From assembly GCF_905220365.1 (NCBI RefSeq), contig NC_061127.1:186001-250000 (forward strand): a stretch of 64,000 nt of DNA, in the 5' to 3' direction. This document shows positions 60,561 through 64,000 of the stretch, one piece after another; the first letter of the stretch is position 1, and every line of letters begins with the position of its first letter. The notes under the pieces are model-generated. The model searched no databases, was not told the origin of the DNA, and was given only the letters and a program-made list of their open reading frames with translations. Position numbers and translations under genes: made by a program. This DNA comes from Vanessa cardui. Taxonomy: Eukaryota; Arthropoda; Insecta; Lepidoptera; Nymphalidae.

Positions 60561-62940
60561 CCGGCAAAGTTTGAAATAGAATCACTCATACATAGCACAA
60601 AGGTGATCTAACAATGATAAATATGTTTTTAAAAGCCGTTTCTATATTAAATAATTGTACATAGTGATGGTAACAGTATCAAGTTTGTTATTACTTTGAA
60701 CATCTACTACTATGTTTTTAAAATATATGTTTATATTCACATGATGTATAAAACCGTTATGATTCCGTATTTTTGTAAAAGAACTAAAAGAGATGCAGAA
60801 TTTCTCACGACTGTTACCTGCAAACTTAAAAACTTAAATGGTACACGTTTAATTGAGTGTCTACAATTTAAAGATAGCCTTTTAACATCCAAATATCTTA
60901 TCAACATTTGATACATAGAAGTATTTTACAATAAATGATACCCTTTGAATAAGTAACTCAACTCAACATTTTATACTATTTCCTAATTAGAATTATAGTT
61001 ACATATTTATATATTATATAACTACATTGTTGTTTTTATGAATAACATATTTTCCACTTTTTCCGCATTACTTTCACTGACGCCTCCGCACAATGATATT
61101 ACGTACCAGCCCCCTCCCCCTCCCTACCATTTATTCAGCTGCCGCTTAATGAAAATATTTTAATTAGGTGTGACTTTGTACGTTCGTCTATTCTGTATGC
61201 GACCTAACTTAATAAAGATTAACTTTTGGCATTCAAAATACAATATTAAAATTTGAAATGAGACACAAAATTACATATCTTGGACATCAGAAATTTTCGC
61301 TGGGTTCCGGTTTTAAGGGTGAAAAAGTGAGATTCCATACAGGATTATGTTTTTCATTAAAAAAAAAGGGAATAAGTGTTATAATGTAATTATTTTTAGT
61401 ACATAATTACGTAATGAAGTAAGTATATTGTAATGTGACTAGAATAGATGTATTCTATGGTTTATAGAGCCTTGACAAAGGGGGAGGACACGTAAGGTAC
61501 CATATTTTACATGTATCCCCAGCTGTAACATAAATGTCTATTGACAAAATTGACTATTTTTCATGATGCTCGAACACTTCTCTCTAGAGTGTAGTTAAAC
61601 TTATTTTAATATAGATTATCCGACTGGACGACTTTATGTATGAGTAAATAGATTAACTCCTCTGATTTGACAAGAACACTTTTATACGGGCCAAACTATT
61701 ACGGTTTTAAATGTAAAGCTTGTATTGCTTCATACTTATGTCGAAGACTTCAACAAGTTTTCATTAATGGCATAAAGTTTTCTGGTTTGTGTTAAAAATG
61801 AGTGTTCCGTGTTTGTAAAGCCAATAAATCCTTCTTGGGCATGGTATTTATTTCAATACTTCTTCTACAACTTTCCGTTGACATTTTTAACTTTTCCATA
61901 TCATAAATTTAAATTGTTTGTTACAAAAACTTTTGAACATAGATTATATATATTAGTTAATAAAAGCTTGGAATTAAGACTTGTTGAATTTTAGGCAGTA
62001 TTATGTAAATTTAATTGAATATCTGAAAAGAAGAATTACAGTCTTTTCGGTTCTTAATAACAATGAAAAGTAAAAGCCTAGGTACTTAACTAAGAAAATA
62101 TACTTTATTATTGTTTTAAACGAACCAGAGAAAATCAAAATATGAAACCACTCGTCGCTGGTGACTTTTTTATCTAGTGATTAGATATGGATTGTCTGGA
62201 AGAGATGGCTAATAAGCCATAAGTCCGCCCGTTGTACAACACTTATACTGTACTCTTTTTTTACATTATTTTTTTGTATTTTATTAATTTTGTGTCACTT
62301 TCTTTTTTTTTTTTGTTTTTTTGTTTGTGGTGTGCAATAAAGAATAATCCATTCATATGGGAAATGTACTAACTGATATAAATTAACCGCTTACAATAAA
62401 AGCTTTGATTTATTTAAGCACATTTTAATAAGAACCCAATGAGCTAATTAAGTGACTCGGCTAATTCTCTAGTTAAATAAAGACAAAGTTCAAAATTATA
62501 CTATTTCATAACTAAATTAATAATTAAGCTGGACAAAGTTTCATCGTAATTATTAATTTATTCGGCAAGTTGAAAATGGACGATGGATTAACTCAACTCC
62601 GAACGTCAACAACTTTTCACAAATTTAACTTTCAGAAATTTCATTTTAATCTAGTACGAAAATAAACATGACTGTCAGTTTAATTGCATGTCATATTTTA
62701 TAACAATAGAAAAAATCAAACAAAAATTCGATATTAAATGTTTGAATGTCGAAAATATATACGTTATAGAAGGAACTACAAACAGAAGTCCTTAGCAAGG
62801 GTCAGTTTTTTATTACCCTTGAATCTTTGCGTATGCCCATATTAGCATCCTGTCTTTAAAACATAAATTGCGCAAGTCATTGCATCAATCAAACAGGTTC
62901 GTCAGCTAACCAGACTCATTCATTACTATGCAGCCACAAA

Positions 62941-63060
62941 GGCCGTTGACTGACGTGACCGGCCCGGCCATAGTGGCCGCTATGTTGGCCTCCCTGTCGT
63001 ACTTAAAAGTTGGCGGCCATGATACAACGCCGCCAACTTCACGCCACAGTAGTTGTTTAT
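62941..63060. promoter_or_regulatory. Candidate promoter or regulatory element with GC-rich stem-loop
   Basis: A CpG-rich 120-base island in very AT-rich DNA. It contains a CRE-like 'tgacgtga', the palindrome GGCCATAGTGGCC, YY1/Pho-like 'ggcggccat', and a perfect 11-bp stem (63007-63017 with 63029-63039) around 'catgatacaac'. An ATG (63135) follows on +, opening a 31-codon frame with a weak potential donor. No coding exon is claimed. Confidence 0.35.
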
Positions 63061-64000
63061 AGCTGCAGAGTACGTTATAATGTTTTGAATGTTTCGTGTA
63101 TTCTTATTTTATAGTTTAAAAATTAGTTTTATCAATGGAAGCGACTAAATTATTACGTGTAAAATATTCTAATAACTTTTTGTGTGGTGTTAGTGATATA
63201 ATTCGTGTTTTTGTTCGGACAAAGTACTGAATAGTAACTTCAGTGAAAGTGTGGTTATGTTGACAGTTGATTTGTTCAAAAAACAAAAACTAAATCGTTA
63301 GATTATAGATTTTTAAATTTATTTGACGTAGATAAATACATCGTTATAAGTGTGGAATGGATAATATTTTAAATATTACCGATGTGTACAATATTCAACA
63401 ATACGTAAAAGGTTTATAATAATTAGTTATAAATATTTGATTTTCGAAATAATTATACAGTTTTGTTTAATTGAGAATTTACATAGTTATATAATTATTA
63501 GTAAAATTTAATTAAATCAATCAATATGTTAAAATGAATAATAGTAATAATCACAAACCCGTGACTGGTTTGACCCTGTCGTTATGGCAGATATGTTTGA
63601 AACTCGATAGACCTCGGAGCCCGGTCTTTAATTACCTTCACTATTTTGATTGTGACCTCAACATCTAATAATCTAGTTAGTAGTTACATATTAAAAATAA
63701 AACACTTGAATGACGAGAACAGCTTAAATTATAAAAAAAAAAAAAACAGGAAAGATTCGTGATTTATTTTTAATTCGTTGTCAGTTTTAATAATGCACTG
63801 GATTTAAATTATACTTCCTAATATTACGGTATGATACCACACCACTATTTCGGCCGGAAACCATTAAAAAAATGAGAAATTGGTATTCTTATGCTTGGTA
63901 TGATTTTTTTAAAACACAAGAGGATGTGTGATTTTAAATTAACATAGTAATTTTTATTATTTCATTAAGTATTCGGTAGAGCTCGTGTCTCGAGTCTCGT
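63061..64000. other. AT-rich end of window, no gene seen
   Basis: Short frames start at ATGs 63135 and 63257 but close quickly. A patch at about 63555-63660 is slightly richer in GC. Nothing else is recognisable. Confidence 0.4.

Larger units (their letters stand above)
40989..62900. other. Intronic or intergenic DNA with repeats
   Basis: No further well-supported exon. Long AT-rich spans without recognised repeats are 41.0-42.3, 42.95-44.15, 44.3-44.9, 46.2-48.0, 48.4-49.9, 50.6-51.95, 52.95-53.95, 54.3-55.1, 55.5-56.55, 58.1-58.6 and 60.6-62.9 kb. GC-richer islets lie at 44.18-44.28 and 47.02-47.11 kb. If 40913 is a first exon, the following part is its intron. Confidence 0.4.

Noticed and set aside
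1..64000. CRISPR array, prokaryotic operon, prophage or integrated virus
   Set aside because: No regularly spaced repeats, no Shine-Dalgarno-linked genes and no viral structural or replication ORFs. Splice-bounded exons, SINEs and LINEs show a eukaryotic genome.

Overview
This is an AT-rich, gene-poor stretch of an animal nuclear genome, most likely a butterfly or moth (Lepidoptera, probably a nymphalid). The basis is repeat content: many copies of a tRNA-derived SINE ending in (GTT)n, resembling the 'Metulj'-type SINEs of butterflies; a second tRNA-derived SINE; and decayed non-LTR retrotransposon tails of kinds I associate with Lepidoptera. I saw no bacterial-type operon, CRISPR array, rRNA gene or real tRNA gene.

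Only two coding exons can be supported well, both on the + strand: 5702-5842 and 22092-22273. Each has a consensus acceptor and donor. Their phases match across a 16.2 kb intron, and together they encode about 108 residues of Ser/Arg/Gly-rich, probably disordered protein with basophilic-kinase-like sites (RRLSWE, PRSASID). The gene starts upstream of the window and continues beyond it, or at least beyond 22273. I do not recognise the protein.

A third candidate is a GC-rich promoter-like segment at 40.6-40.8 kb, followed by a short ATG reading frame ending at a GTATGT donor (40913-40988). It leaves the same one-base phase as the exon ending at 22273, so it could be an alternative first exon of the same gene. 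A GC-rich islet at 44.18-44.28 kb and a GC-rich stem-loop segment at 62.94-63.06 kb are further candidate exons or promoters, with less support.

The rest is intronic or intergenic DNA full of transposon remnants. They include: (A) Metulj-like SINEs, several with target-site duplications (TSDs), one split by a nested insertion; (B) a second tRNA-SINE family; (C, D) LINE 3' ends, with recognisable CR1/Jockey-type and RTE-type ORF2 C-terminal remnants; (E, F, G, H) other common repeat tails; (I) a short non-autonomous element that leaves 13-14 bp TSDs. Two SINE copies from different families each carry a long perfect inverted duplication, the signature of a template-switch mutation. I found no convincing novel multi-gene system. 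The best leads are the alternative-promoter gene model, the template-switch hairpins, element I, and a near-consensus CTCF motif at 35.3 kb.
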